A stretch of 64,000 nt of DNA, taken from contig NZ_SMSI01000002.1 of the NCBI RefSeq assembly GCF_004354915.1, positions 682,001-746,000 on the forward strand. Direction: 5' to 3'. Numbering within the stretch: the first letter of the stretch is position 1; every line of letters begins with the position of its first letter. A program made the translations under genes and the position numbers. This DNA is from Pseudohoeflea suaedae. GTDB lineage: Bacteria; Pseudomonadota; Alphaproteobacteria; Rhizobiales; Rhizobiaceae. Shown here piece after piece: positions 44,976-53,613 of the stretch. The notes below the pieces were generated by a model. The model had not been told where the DNA came from, did no database searches, and was given only the letters and a program-made list of their open reading frames with translations.

Positions 44976-45448
44976 GTCCGCACCTCTTCGAGAATGTCGT
45001 TGATGGTCTCGTCATCGAGACGGCCATAGACGTCGCCATCCACCATCGCCGCCGGCGAACAGGCGCACAGACCGAGGCAATAGACCGGTTCGACGGTCAC
45101 CGCGCCATCGGCGCTTGTCTGATGCCAGTCGAGACCGAGCTTTTGCAGAAGCGAAGCGGCAGCCGCTTCCCCGCCCATCGACTGGCAGGCTTCGGAACGG
45201 CAAATGCGGATCACATGACGGCCCGCGGGTTCGCTCCGGTAATCATGGTAGAAACTGACAACGCCGTGGATCTCGGCGCGCGAGATGTTGAGCGCGTCCG
45301 CGATCGCCGGCTGCACGTCGCGCGGGACGTAGCCGAATTCGGCCTGAACGGCATGAAGAATGGGCAGAAGCGGACCTTCGAGATGGCGATGCGCGTCCAC
45401 GATGGCGCGCGCCTTCTCGATCATGGTGTCCGTCGTGGTGGCCGGCAT
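44972..45448 (-). CDS. fdsG: NAD-dependent formate dehydrogenase gamma subunit (NuoE-like)
   Basis: A 158-residue 2Fe-2S subunit with the NuoE layout: helical N-terminus ('LPILHAVQAEFGYVP'), then cluster cysteines in 'CRSEAC' and 'CLGLCACSPA'. It passes electrons between FdsA and FdsB. First gene of the fds operon; preceded by GGGAGG. It is 105 bases downstream of the OFA transporter stop, with a stem-loop between. Confidence 0.94.
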   Translation of the reverse strand: MPATTTDTMIEKARAIVDAHRHLEGPLLPILHAVQAEFGYVPRDVQPAIADALNISRAEIHGVVSFYHDYRSEPAGRHVIRICRSEACQSMGGEAAAASLLQKLGLDWHQTSADGAVTVEPVYCLGLCACSPAAMVDGDVYGRLDDETINDILEEVRT

Positions 45449-45503
45449 GGCATCCTCCCATTCCGTGTCTTCTTCGGTTCTCTTCGGGAACCGTCTTTAT
45501 TGC

Positions 45504-45535
45504 CGGGCTCCGGGCTGAAATCGACCCGAAGCCCG
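45504..45535 (-). terminator. Stem-loop between the OFA transporter gene and fdsG
   Basis: CGGGCTCCGGG (45504-45514) pairs with CCCGAAGCCCG (45525-45535), 11 bp with one G-T pair, around a 10-base loop. No T-run follows on the minus strand, so it may slow or partly end transcription, or protect the transporter mRNA, rather than fully separate the units. Confidence 0.45.
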
Positions 45536-45553
45536 ATGTCATTCAGCCTTCGA

Positions 45554-47314
45554 TCAGGCCTTGGCCGCCTGGGTCGGCGCACCGCGACCTGCCGTCAGGG
45601 CGTCCTTCGAGCCGGCGGAGGCCTCTTCCGCCTCCATGTGATGGCTCTCGTGAACCGGCTTGACCAGTATATTGGCGATCAGCGCAATGACCAAGAGTGC
45701 AGCCATGGCGTACATCGTCGTGTTGTAGAGGCTCGGCGTCGGGTCGACCGTTCCACTGGGAGCGATTTCCATCAGTCGGGAGATCGTCACCGTCTTGGCC
45801 GCAACCAGCGTATCGAGCTGGTCGATGCCGGCACCGAACTTCTCCTGGAACACCGCCGGATCAACCTTGGCCGCCAGCTCCTTCACCGAACTGGTGATCG
45901 ACATGTCGCGCAGCCTGGTGATGGCGAGCGGCCCGAGAACGCCGGCCGTGCTCCATGCCGTCAGAAGACGACCGTGGATGCCGCCGACATATTTCGTCCC
46001 GAAGATATCGGCGAGATAAGCCGGAATCGTGGCGAAGCCGCCGCCATACATGGTGAAGATGATCATGGTCGCACCATAGAACATCACCAGCCATGTCACC
46101 GCTGGATCAACCGAGACCTGCTGTGCCGCAAACGGGATAGAGAGATAGAGGATCGTGCCGAGAATGAAGAAGATGTGGTAGGTGTTCTTGCGCCCGATGA
46201 AATCGGACGTGGAGGCCCAGAAGAAGCGGCCCACCATGTTGAAAACCGAGATCATGAAGACGTAGGTCGCCGCGAAAGCCGAGTTGACGATCAGCGGCAG
46301 CGTGCTTCCGAAGATTTCCGTCATCATCGTCTTTGCGACCCCGATCACGCCGATGCCGGCGGTCACGTTGAAGCAGAGAACGATCCAGAGCAGCCAGAAC
46401 TGCGGGGTCTTGAGCGCCTGGTCGATATGGACGTTGTGCTGGGTGATCATCTTGCGGGATGCCGCTTCCGCGGTCGGCGGCGTCCAGCCTGCCGGCTTCC
46501 AGCCCTCACGCGGGACGCGGTAGGAGAAGGAGGCGATGATCATCACGATGAAATAGGCGATACCCAGCGTGAAGAACGTGCCGGCCGCGCCGGTATTGCC
46601 GGTGCCGACAACGTAGACGCCCTCCTGAAGGGCCATTGGGGCCGAGGCGAGTTGCTTGGCCGAAGCGACCACCACTTCCACCATCTGCCCGTTGACTTCC
46701 GCCATGCGGCGACCGCCCTCGGTGACGAGGTTCACAGCGCTCTCGGCACCCAGATATTGCGGCGCCTTGTAGAAGAACGACAGAAGGCTCTCCTTGATGG
46801 GGGTGGCGATCATGGCCCCGCCGCCGAAACCCATGATCGCCATGCCCGTCGCCATGCCGCGCCGGTCAGGGAACCAGCGGATCAATGTGGAGACGGGGGA
46901 AACATAGCCGAGACCGAGACCACAGCCGCCGATCACGCCGTAACCGAGATAGACCAGCCAGAGCTGGTGGGTCATGATGCCGAAGCCGCCGATGATGAAG
47001 CCGCCGCCCCAGCAGAGAGCGGCGACCACGCCGACCATGCGCGGACCGACTTCCTCAAGCCACTTGCCGGCGAATGCCGCGGCAAGCCCGAGGAAAACGA
47101 TGGCGACCGAAAAGATCCAGACCACGGATTGCAGATCCCAGTCGCCGGCCGATGCGGCGACGACGCCGAACTGCTTGGTCAGCGGTGGATTGAAGATACT
47201 CCAGGCGTACACCGAGCCGATGCACAGGTGGATGGCGATCGAGGCTGGCGGAACCTTCCAGCGGTTGAAATCGTCGCGCGCGACGATGTGTTCCTTTTTC
47301 AGGCTGTCAAACAT
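45554..47314 (-). CDS. OFA family MFS transporter (oxalate/formate antiporter family)
   Basis: A 586-residue major-facilitator protein with 12 or more membrane helices. 'IHLCIGSVYAWSIFNPPL' near the N-terminus, 'GLGLGYVSPVSTLIRWFPDRRGMATG' in the loop region and 'LTAWSTAGVLGPLAI' toward the end match the oxalate/formate antiporter family. The long central loop (about 200-290) is typical of this subgroup. Placed between the formate dehydrogenase operon and a two-component system; formate or oxalate transport is the likely role, direction unproven. ATG 47314 follows GGGAGGACA. Confidence 0.9.
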   Translation of the reverse strand: MFDSLKKEHIVARDDFNRWKVPPASIAIHLCIGSVYAWSIFNPPLTKQFGVVAASAGDWDLQSVVWIFSVAIVFLGLAAAFAGKWLEEVGPRMVGVVAALCWGGGFIIGGFGIMTHQLWLVYLGYGVIGGCGLGLGYVSPVSTLIRWFPDRRGMATGMAIMGFGGGAMIATPIKESLLSFFYKAPQYLGAESAVNLVTEGGRRMAEVNGQMVEVVVASAKQLASAPMALQEGVYVVGTGNTGAAGTFFTLGIAYFIVMIIASFSYRVPREGWKPAGWTPPTAEAASRKMITQHNVHIDQALKTPQFWLLWIVLCFNVTAGIGVIGVAKTMMTEIFGSTLPLIVNSAFAATYVFMISVFNMVGRFFWASTSDFIGRKNTYHIFFILGTILYLSIPFAAQQVSVDPAVTWLVMFYGATMIIFTMYGGGFATIPAYLADIFGTKYVGGIHGRLLTAWSTAGVLGPLAITRLRDMSITSSVKELAAKVDPAVFQEKFGAGIDQLDTLVAAKTVTISRLMEIAPSGTVDPTPSLYNTTMYAMAALLVIALIANILVKPVHESHHMEAEEASAGSKDALTAGRGAPTQAAKA

Positions 47315-47413
47315 CTGTGTCCTCCCTGGCCCCTCGGGGCGCTGCGCCGATGACCGTGACGGGGTGATCGGCCTATGCCGCAGCATTCCTCCCCGCCACG
47401 GCATACTTAGCCG

Positions 47414-47430
47414 TTCAAGAAGCGTGCCAA
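47414..47430 (-). promoter_or_regulatory. Sigma-54 (-24/-12) promoter for the OFA transporter gene
   Basis: On the minus strand TTGGCACGCTTCTTGAA. The TGGCACG box and the TTGA box (TTGC consensus with the last base changed) have exact -24/-12 spacing. The predicted start is near 47403, about 90 bases before the OFA ATG. This promoter class needs an NtrC-type activator; one is encoded immediately upstream. Confidence 0.75.
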
Positions 47431-47507
47431 ACTGGTCTGGCCAGGATTTCCCTCGACAGATCAGTGGTCCTGGAGATCGTTTTCCGGGACTGGGATGAGG
47501 AAACGGT

Positions 47508-47541
47508 GAGACATTTTGTCCTCATCCGGACGAAATGTCTC
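47508..47541. promoter_or_regulatory. Large inverted repeat, likely activator (enhancer) site
   Basis: GAGACATTTTGTCC (47508-47521) and GGACGAAATGTCTC (47528-47541) are complementary at 13 of 14 positions, with a 6-base spacer. It lies about 105-140 bases upstream of the predicted sigma-54 transcription start, the usual place for an NtrC-type binding site. It also overlaps the last two bases of the histidine kinase gene, so a terminator role is possible, but no T-run follows. Confidence 0.6.
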
Positions 47542-49552
47542 AACTCGCCTGGCTGACGGCGGGCAGCCACAGGCGGAAAGTCGTCCCCTCGCCCTCCCGC
47601 GTTTCCAGGTTCACCGAACCGCCTGCCTCGGTCACCAGAAGATGCGTGATCGACAGCCCCAAACCGGTGCCGGAGCCGCGCTTGGTGGTATAGAAGGGAT
47701 CGAAGATGCGCGCGGCTGTCGCCTCCGACATGCCGGTACCGGTGTCGCCGACCGTGATCTCCACGCCGTCGGAATCGTCGTTCGGGCAATCCCTGCAGCC
47801 GAGCGTCAGCGTACCGCCGTCCGGCATGGCGTGGATCGCGTTGACCATCAGGTTGACGAGGATCTGCTGGAGTTCGGTCCGCGGTATCGCCGCCGGCTGC
47901 TCGCTGTGACCCTCGCGAACGATCTCGATCTCGTTCTGGCGGATCATGTGGCGTACAAGCGTCACGCAGTCGCCGAAGGCTTCGTCCGTGAACGCGCCCT
48001 CGCCGGCTCCGGAGAACTCGTCGGGACGTGCGAACTGCAACAGCTTGCCGACGATCTGGTTCATCCGTTCCGTCTGCTCATCGATCAGCCGGAACTCGGT
48101 TTCGCCCTCCTTCGCCTTTTCGCCCATCAGCGAACGAAGAACCTCCAGATTGCCCTGAATGACCGCGATCGGATTGTTCATCTCGTGGGCAACGCCGGCG
48201 GTGATCTCGCCGATGGCGGCGAGCTTTTCAGACATGACAAGCTGCTTGGTTGCGCTTTCGAGCTGGCGGTTGACCTCTTCGAGTTCAGCCGTGCGTTCCT
48301 TCACCCGTGCATTCAGCTCGTCGTTCCACTCGCGCAGCTGCCTGTCGCGCTCCTTCACGCGATCGAGCAGGTCATCGAGATGGGCGGCGACCTGGGAGAT
48401 CTCGTCGCCCCGGTCCGGAATGTCGGTGCGGGCGTCGAGATTGCCGCTTTCGACCGTATCGATGGTTTCCGCCATGCGTTCCAGCGGGCGGAAGATGCTG
48501 CCTGCCCAGCGCAGGAACAGCGGCACCGACAGAATGGTCACGACCAGAAAGGTGCCGATGACCGTGGCGATGGTGATCTGCTTGGTCGCCGAGAACGGCC
48601 TTTCGAGAAAGCCGACATAGAGCATGCCGATCCGCTTGCCGCCGGAATCGACGATCGGCTCATAGGCCGAGATGTACCAGTCATTGACCACGAAGGCGCG
48701 ATCGAGCCAGATTTTTCCGTCGCCGAGAACGGCGTTCCTGACCACCTCGGAAACCCGGGTGCCGAGCGCCCGGCGATCCTCGAACAGGCGGACATTGGTC
48801 GAGACGCGCACATCGTCGAGAAACAGCGTGGCAGTTCCCCTGCTCCCGGCTGGCAGGCTTTCGGTCTGGTAGACGAGCGCATTGATCGTATCGATGAATT
48901 CGAGATTGCGGTTGAGCAGGAGGCCGCCGACGAGAACGAGTTCGTTGCCGCCTCGAACCGAAACCGGATTTGCCGCACGGATGACCATGCCATCCGTGCT
49001 CTGGGTCGATTGCGTGGGCGCAGCATTCGGCGTCGGTATCAGGTCGAAAGCGGCCTGCTCCGCCAATGCGGGCGAAATGGCCGCGAGTTGCTCGCCGGAC
49101 AACAGATCTATCGCGACGGCCGCCTTGCCCTGGTTGGCCGAGGCGAGCACCGGCGTGTCCATGTTCGTCCGCATGGGAGCCTCACCGCCGGCAGCGGCGA
49201 TGCGGCGGCCGTCCTTGTCGGTGAGATAGAGAAAATCCAGACCAAGCACCCGCCGTCGGGCATCGAGCAGGTTTGCGACGTCGCCTCTCCCGTCCAGTGC
49301 CTCGGCGAATTCCGCCGATTCACCGAGCGCCTGAAGGTGTTCGGAGGTGTTTTCGAGGATGCGGCTCAGATATTGGTGGGCAACGGTGAGATCGGACCGC
49401 ACCTTGGAAATCAGCACGCCGTCGAACTTCTGGTTCCAGCGCAACATCGTCGCGCCGAGCAATAGCGGCAGGATCACGAGTGTCGGAAGAAGGGCAATCG
49501 CAAGCAGCCGGTAGCGGACCGGCAGCCGCGTGCCGGAGAGGAGCCGCTTCAC
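47540..49552 (-). CDS. Sensor histidine kinase with extracellular sensing domain
   Basis: A 670-residue membrane kinase. TM1 about 14-36, a periplasmic region of about 280 residues likely with a CACHE-type fold ('GRIGMLYVGFLERPF' near its end resembles single CACHE domains), TM2 about 330-350, HAMP, a coiled linker, HisKA with phospho-accepting H456 in 'VAHEMNNPIAV', and an HATPase domain ('GTGLGLSITH'). The start is GTG 49552, overlapping the regulator stop (GTGA). It is the partner of the adjacent NtrC-type regulator. The ligand is unknown; formate or oxalate is plausible by context. Confidence 0.88.
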   Translation of the reverse strand: MKRLLSGTRLPVRYRLLAIALLPTLVILPLLLGATMLRWNQKFDGVLISKVRSDLTVAHQYLSRILENTSEHLQALGESAEFAEALDGRGDVANLLDARRRVLGLDFLYLTDKDGRRIAAAGGEAPMRTNMDTPVLASANQGKAAVAIDLLSGEQLAAISPALAEQAAFDLIPTPNAAPTQSTQSTDGMVIRAANPVSVRGGNELVLVGGLLLNRNLEFIDTINALVYQTESLPAGSRGTATLFLDDVRVSTNVRLFEDRRALGTRVSEVVRNAVLGDGKIWLDRAFVVNDWYISAYEPIVDSGGKRIGMLYVGFLERPFSATKQITIATVIGTFLVVTILSVPLFLRWAGSIFRPLERMAETIDTVESGNLDARTDIPDRGDEISQVAAHLDDLLDRVKERDRQLREWNDELNARVKERTAELEEVNRQLESATKQLVMSEKLAAIGEITAGVAHEMNNPIAVIQGNLEVLRSLMGEKAKEGETEFRLIDEQTERMNQIVGKLLQFARPDEFSGAGEGAFTDEAFGDCVTLVRHMIRQNEIEIVREGHSEQPAAIPRTELQQILVNLMVNAIHAMPDGGTLTLGCRDCPNDDSDGVEITVGDTGTGMSEATAARIFDPFYTTKRGSGTGLGLSITHLLVTEAGGSVNLETREGEGTTFRLWLPAVSQAS

Positions 49553-50943
49553 CCCATGCCCCAGCTCTGGAGCTTCCGCTCGATGGTCTTGCGGGAAATG
49601 CCCAGTTGTCGCGCCGCTTCCGACTGGTTGCCACCGCACCGATCGAGCGTGGCCAGGATATGGCGCTGCTCGATCACCTCGAGATTGGTCTCGTCACTCG
49701 CGCCGCCCGCATCACGCCCGCCGATATCGGGCAGCGTGCCGAGGATCAGGGAACGTTCGATATAGTTGCGCAATTCGCGTACATTGCCGGGCCAGTCATA
49801 GCGCCTGATCGACCGCCGCGCCGCTTCCGTGAGCTCGAGGGCCGGCATGCCGAGTTGTTGCGCCAGGCGCCTGAGGAACAGTTCCGCCAGTTCGATAACG
49901 TCATCTCCGCGATCCTTCAGCGGCGGCATGTCGATCCGCATGACATTGATGCGGTAGTAGAGATCGGCGCGGAACTTCCCCTCGGCCACCAGTTTCTCCA
50001 GATCGGCATTGGTGGCGAAGACGAAGCGCAGATCCACCGAAGCCTCGCGCTCGGATCCCACGGGACGAATGCGGCGGTCTTCGAGGGCCCGCAACAGTTT
50101 CGACTGGGTCTGCGGCGGCAATTCGCCGACTTCGTCGAGGAAGAGCGTGCCGCCGTCGGCATGCAGGAAAAGCCCGTCGCGACCCGTCATCGCACCGGTG
50201 AAAGCGCCCTTGACGTGCCCGAACAGTTCGGCCTCGATCATTTCAGTGGGGATGGCTGCGCAATTGACCGGCACAAAGGGTTTGCCGGAGCGATCGGACA
50301 GGTTGTGGATCGAGCGGGCCGCGACCTCCTTTCCCGAACCGGATGGACCGCAGATCAGCACCGAGGTCGGCAACGACGCCACACGCGCGATGGTCTTCCG
50401 GATGGCCTCGACACCGGCCGATCCGCCGATCAGCTTGTCGCGCAGCAGGAGGTGCTCGGAGGTGGATTTCAATTCGTGGCGCAGCACATAGTTCTCGCGC
50501 TGGAGATTGCGTCTTTCCAGGCAGCGCGACAGGGCATTGAGGATCTGGTTGGAGCGGAATGGCTTGAGAATGAAATCCGCCGCGCCGGCCCTGAGCGCCT
50601 GAATGGCCGTCTCGAGATCCGCATAGGCGGTCATCAGGATGACATCGGAGAAGAAGCCGATGGCGCGCTGTTCCTCAAGCCATTCGACGCCGTTGCGTCC
50701 TGGCATGATGTTGTCGAGAATGACGATGTCGTAGCGGTTCTCGTCGATCAGGCCCGAGGCCTGCGCGACATCCCTGGCTTCATCGATCCGGGCGCAGCGG
50801 GGCTGCAGCGTGCGCTTGAGAAAATTGCGCATTCCGGGCTCGTCATCGACGATGAGGATCGAGGCCTTGCGAAGCCACGGTCCAAAATCGGCGTCGGTGG
50901 GGTTGGCCGCTTCCCCCTGCGCGGCCCGCTCGGCGATGGCCAT
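49549..50943 (-). CDS. NtrC family sigma-54-dependent response regulator
   Basis: A 464-residue regulator: receiver domain with phospho-acceptor D77 in 'DIVILDNIMPG', AAA+ domain with Walker A 'GPSGSGKEV', the GAFTGA sigma-54 contact loop and Walker B 'GTLFLDEVGEL', then a Fis-type helix-turn-helix ('NQSEAARQLGISRKTIERKL'). It activates sigma-54 promoters. A sigma-54 promoter and likely binding site are found upstream of the OFA gene, the nearest gene after the kinase. Confidence 0.92.
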   Translation of the reverse strand: MAIAERAAQGEAANPTDADFGPWLRKASILIVDDEPGMRNFLKRTLQPRCARIDEARDVAQASGLIDENRYDIVILDNIMPGRNGVEWLEEQRAIGFFSDVILMTAYADLETAIQALRAGAADFILKPFRSNQILNALSRCLERRNLQRENYVLRHELKSTSEHLLLRDKLIGGSAGVEAIRKTIARVASLPTSVLICGPSGSGKEVAARSIHNLSDRSGKPFVPVNCAAIPTEMIEAELFGHVKGAFTGAMTGRDGLFLHADGGTLFLDEVGELPPQTQSKLLRALEDRRIRPVGSEREASVDLRFVFATNADLEKLVAEGKFRADLYYRINVMRIDMPPLKDRGDDVIELAELFLRRLAQQLGMPALELTEAARRSIRRYDWPGNVRELRNYIERSLILGTLPDIGGRDAGGASDETNLEVIEQRHILATLDRCGGNQSEAARQLGISRKTIERKLQSWGMG

Positions 50944-51100
50944 GATGCTTGCTCCTCCTGCGGTCCGGCGCTCCCGTGGCGGGTGCCGGTTTGCCGCGAT
51001 CCCGGTGCGGCAGCCGTCATGCGACGGTCGTGTTCGCTAGAACTGACACGACCGGCAGGGAGAGTGCAAGCGCAGGCTCTTATGCAGACGGTTTGGAGGA

Positions 51101-51586
51101 TCAGACCGCGGCGCGGCGGCGCCAGGAATAGGTGTTGGTCGGTTCGGCCTTCAGAGCGGCCGGCTGGTAGTGAAGGTCCACACCCGGCAGCCGCATCTCG
51201 GTCAGGCGCCGGGCCGTCGGCTCGTGCGCCGTCTCGACGCTGTCGATGCCGACGCGGAGCATGAATGGAACCTGGTCGAGCAGAACATCGCCGACGCCGC
51301 GAATTTCACCGCCGTAGCCGAGACGGTCACGCAAAAGGGCCGCGTGCGAAAAGGCACGGCCGTCGTTGAAGGCGGGGAAGTCGAGCGCGATGATCGCCAG
51401 CCGGTCGAGTATGGGCTTGAGGCGGGCGGGGTCGTCCGCAGGTTCGACCAGAACGCCGATTTCGCGGCCGCCGGTTGCGGCGAGCTCCAGAGCTTCGTCC
51501 ATGGAGACAAACGCACTTTCGCCCTCGACGGTTGCCCAGCGGTCGTCCTCAACCACGCCTTCGCGGTTCCATACGATGGTGCTCAT
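51101..51586 (-). CDS. DUF934 protein of the sulfite/nitrite reductase cluster
   Basis: A 161-residue protein of the DUF934 family, usually found next to sulfite reductase and siroheme genes. It has 'LEPADDP' and 'IALDFPAFNDGRAFSHAALLRDRLGY' (characteristic segment near 75-100). The exact role is unknown; a helper in sulfite or nitrite reduction is inferred from context. ATG 51586 follows GGAGACC; the longer frame runs into the reductase gene. Confidence 0.88.
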   Translation of the reverse strand: MSTIVWNREGVVEDDRWATVEGESAFVSMDEALELAATGGREIGVLVEPADDPARLKPILDRLAIIALDFPAFNDGRAFSHAALLRDRLGYGGEIRGVGDVLLDQVPFMLRVGIDSVETAHEPTARRLTEMRLPGVDLHYQPAALKAEPTNTYSWRRRAAV

Positions 51587-51596
51587 GATGGTCTCC

Positions 51597-53267
51597 TCAC
51601 GCGGCCTCGGCCTTGTCGCCGTAGAGCGCTTCCTTGAACGGTGCTGCCCCAACCCGGCGGTAATAATCGATGAAGGCTTCGTCGGTTCCACTTCTCCCGG
51701 ACAAATACGTCGAGACGATGGTTTCGATCGCATCCGTCACCTTCTCGGGCTCGAACCCGCGACCGACGATCTCGCCGATCGACGTGTTTTCATCCGCCGA
51801 TCCACCAAGCGTGATCTGGTAGAGTTCCGCGCCCTTCTTCTCCACGCCCAGAATGCCGATATGGCCGACATGATGGTGTCCGCAGGCATTGATGCAGCCG
51901 GAGATCTTGATCTTCAGATCGCCGATTTCCTCCTGCCGGGCCTGGTCGCCGAAGCGCTCGGAAATCTCCTGCGCGACCGGAATGGACCGGGCATTGGCCA
52001 GGGCGCAATAATCAAGTCCCGGGCAGGCGATGATGTCGGTCACCAGCCCGGAATTGGCTGTCGCCAGCCCTTCGGCCTGAAGCGCGCGATAGAGCGGTTC
52101 GAGATCGGCCAGCGCCACATGCGGCAATACCAGGTTCTGCTCATGCGTGACACGGATCTCGTCGGCCGAATATTGCTCGGCGAGATCGGCAACGGCATCC
52201 ATCTGCGCATCTGACGCGTCGCCCGGTATGCCACCGATCGGCTTGAGCGAAATCGTCACCATGCCGTAATCCGGATGGCGGTGCGGGCGCACGTTCTGGG
52301 TGACCCAGGAGGCAAAGCCGCTGTCGGCCTTCTTCCAGGCCGCCAGTTCCGCCCAGCCCTCGGCGCGTGCCGGGAGGTCGGGCGCTGCGAAATAGTCCGT
52401 GATCCGGGCGACGTCCGCGTCCGGCAGACGCAGTTCGCCGTCACGCAGATGGGCCCATTCGGCCTCGATCTGCGCGGCCAGTTCTTCGGTGCCCGTCTCA
52501 TGAACGAGGATCTTGATCCGCGCCTTGTACTTGTTGTCGCGGCGACCGTGGAGATTGTAGACGCGCATGATGGCAGTCACATAAGAAAGAAGATCAGCTT
52601 CCGGCAGGAAGTCCTTGATCTTCTTCGCAATCATCGGCGTGCGTCCCTGCCCGCCACCGATCCAGACGGCAAAGCCGATCTGCCCCTCGTCGTTCTTCTT
52701 GAGCTGCAATCCGATGTCGTGCACCTGGATCGCCGCGCGGTCGTTCTCCGCCGCAGTGACGGCGATCTTGAACTTGCGCGGCAGGAAGGAAAACTCCGGA
52801 TGGAGCGACGACCATTGCCGCAGGATTTCGGCATAGGGACGCGGATCGGCCACTTCGTCCGCAGCCGCACCGGCGAAATGATCGGCGGTCACATTGCGGA
52901 TGCAATTGCCCGAGGTCTGGATCGCATGCATTTCGACGCCCGCGAGGTCCTCGAGAATGTCCGGGATATCGCCGAGCTTCGGCCAGTTGTACTGGATGTT
53001 CTGCCGCGTAGTGAAATGGCCGTAGCCGCGGTCGTATTTCCGGGCGATATGGGCCAGCATCCGCATCTGCTTCGATGACAGCGTGCCGTAGGGGATCGCC
53101 ACGCGCAGCATGTAGGCGTGCAGCTGGAGGTAGACGCCATTCATCAGCCGGAGCGGCTTGAAGGCATCCTCGCTGATGTCGCCGGACAGGCGGCGCTCCA
53201 CCTGGTCGCGGAACTGCGCCACACGGGCGGAAACGAAATCGCGGTCGAACTCGTCGTAACGGTACAT
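51597..53267 (-). CDS. cysI: Siroheme sulfite/nitrite reductase hemoprotein
   Basis: A 556-residue siroheme- and 4Fe-4S-containing reductase. The cluster/siroheme cysteines appear in 'ACPGLDYCALA' (C-x5-C) and 'ISGCINACGHHHVGHIG' (C-x3-C). The sequence has the two-repeat layout of ferredoxin-type sulfite or nitrite reductases (beginning 'MYRYDEFDRDFVSARVAQFRD'). Sulfite reduction is favoured by the DUF934/DUF2849/siroheme-synthase company, but nitrite is possible. Confidence 0.9.
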   Translation of the reverse strand: MYRYDEFDRDFVSARVAQFRDQVERRLSGDISEDAFKPLRLMNGVYLQLHAYMLRVAIPYGTLSSKQMRMLAHIARKYDRGYGHFTTRQNIQYNWPKLGDIPDILEDLAGVEMHAIQTSGNCIRNVTADHFAGAAADEVADPRPYAEILRQWSSLHPEFSFLPRKFKIAVTAAENDRAAIQVHDIGLQLKKNDEGQIGFAVWIGGGQGRTPMIAKKIKDFLPEADLLSYVTAIMRVYNLHGRRDNKYKARIKILVHETGTEELAAQIEAEWAHLRDGELRLPDADVARITDYFAAPDLPARAEGWAELAAWKKADSGFASWVTQNVRPHRHPDYGMVTISLKPIGGIPGDASDAQMDAVADLAEQYSADEIRVTHEQNLVLPHVALADLEPLYRALQAEGLATANSGLVTDIIACPGLDYCALANARSIPVAQEISERFGDQARQEEIGDLKIKISGCINACGHHHVGHIGILGVEKKGAELYQITLGGSADENTSIGEIVGRGFEPEKVTDAIETIVSTYLSGRSGTDEAFIDYYRRVGAAPFKEALYGDKAEAA

Positions 53268-53274
53268 GATATCC

Positions 53275-53601
53275 TCAGGCTGCCCGTGTCTTGGCGTCGG
53301 CGGGCTTTGAATTTGGCAGATAGGCGATGGTCGGCCCCTCGGCGCGGATGCGCTCGCGCAGACGGATGGCGCGCAGGCCGCCCTCGCCTTCGACGACGTC
53401 GATCAGGTTGGCGTCGACCACGCGGTTGTCGGCCTGTGCCTCGGCACCGGCGGCTTCGAGTGCCTTTACGGCTTCCTCATGGCGGGCAACAAAGCCTTCG
53501 CGGATGTCTTCCACCCACTCGCTGTTGGCGCTGAACCAGACGGAGACGCCATCGATGAGACGGTTGGCGGTGAGTATCTTGCCAGTCTTGTGGCCGGTCA
53601 T
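53275..53601 (-). CDS. DUF2849 protein
   Basis: A 108-residue DUF2849 protein ('GKILTANRLIDGVSVWFSANSEWVEDI' start, 'DANLIDVVEGEGGLRAIRLRERIR' later). Found between siroheme synthase and sulfite reductase genes in alphaproteobacteria. Function unknown. Seven bases upstream of the reductase start on the same strand. Confidence 0.9.
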   Translation of the reverse strand: MTGHKTGKILTANRLIDGVSVWFSANSEWVEDIREGFVARHEEAVKALEAAGAEAQADNRVVDANLIDVVEGEGGLRAIRLRERIRAEGPTIAYLPNSKPADAKTRAA

Positions 53602-53613
53602 GATCGTATCTCC

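Noticed and set aside
45122-47353. A 743-codon plus-strand frame
   Set aside because: Antisense to fdsG and the OFA transporter; composition typical of a mirror of membrane-protein codons.
47508-47541. Intrinsic terminator of the histidine kinase gene
   Set aside because: The stem is long but not GC-rich and no T-run follows on the minus strand; its distance from the sigma-54 promoter fits an activator site better. Kept as an alternative.
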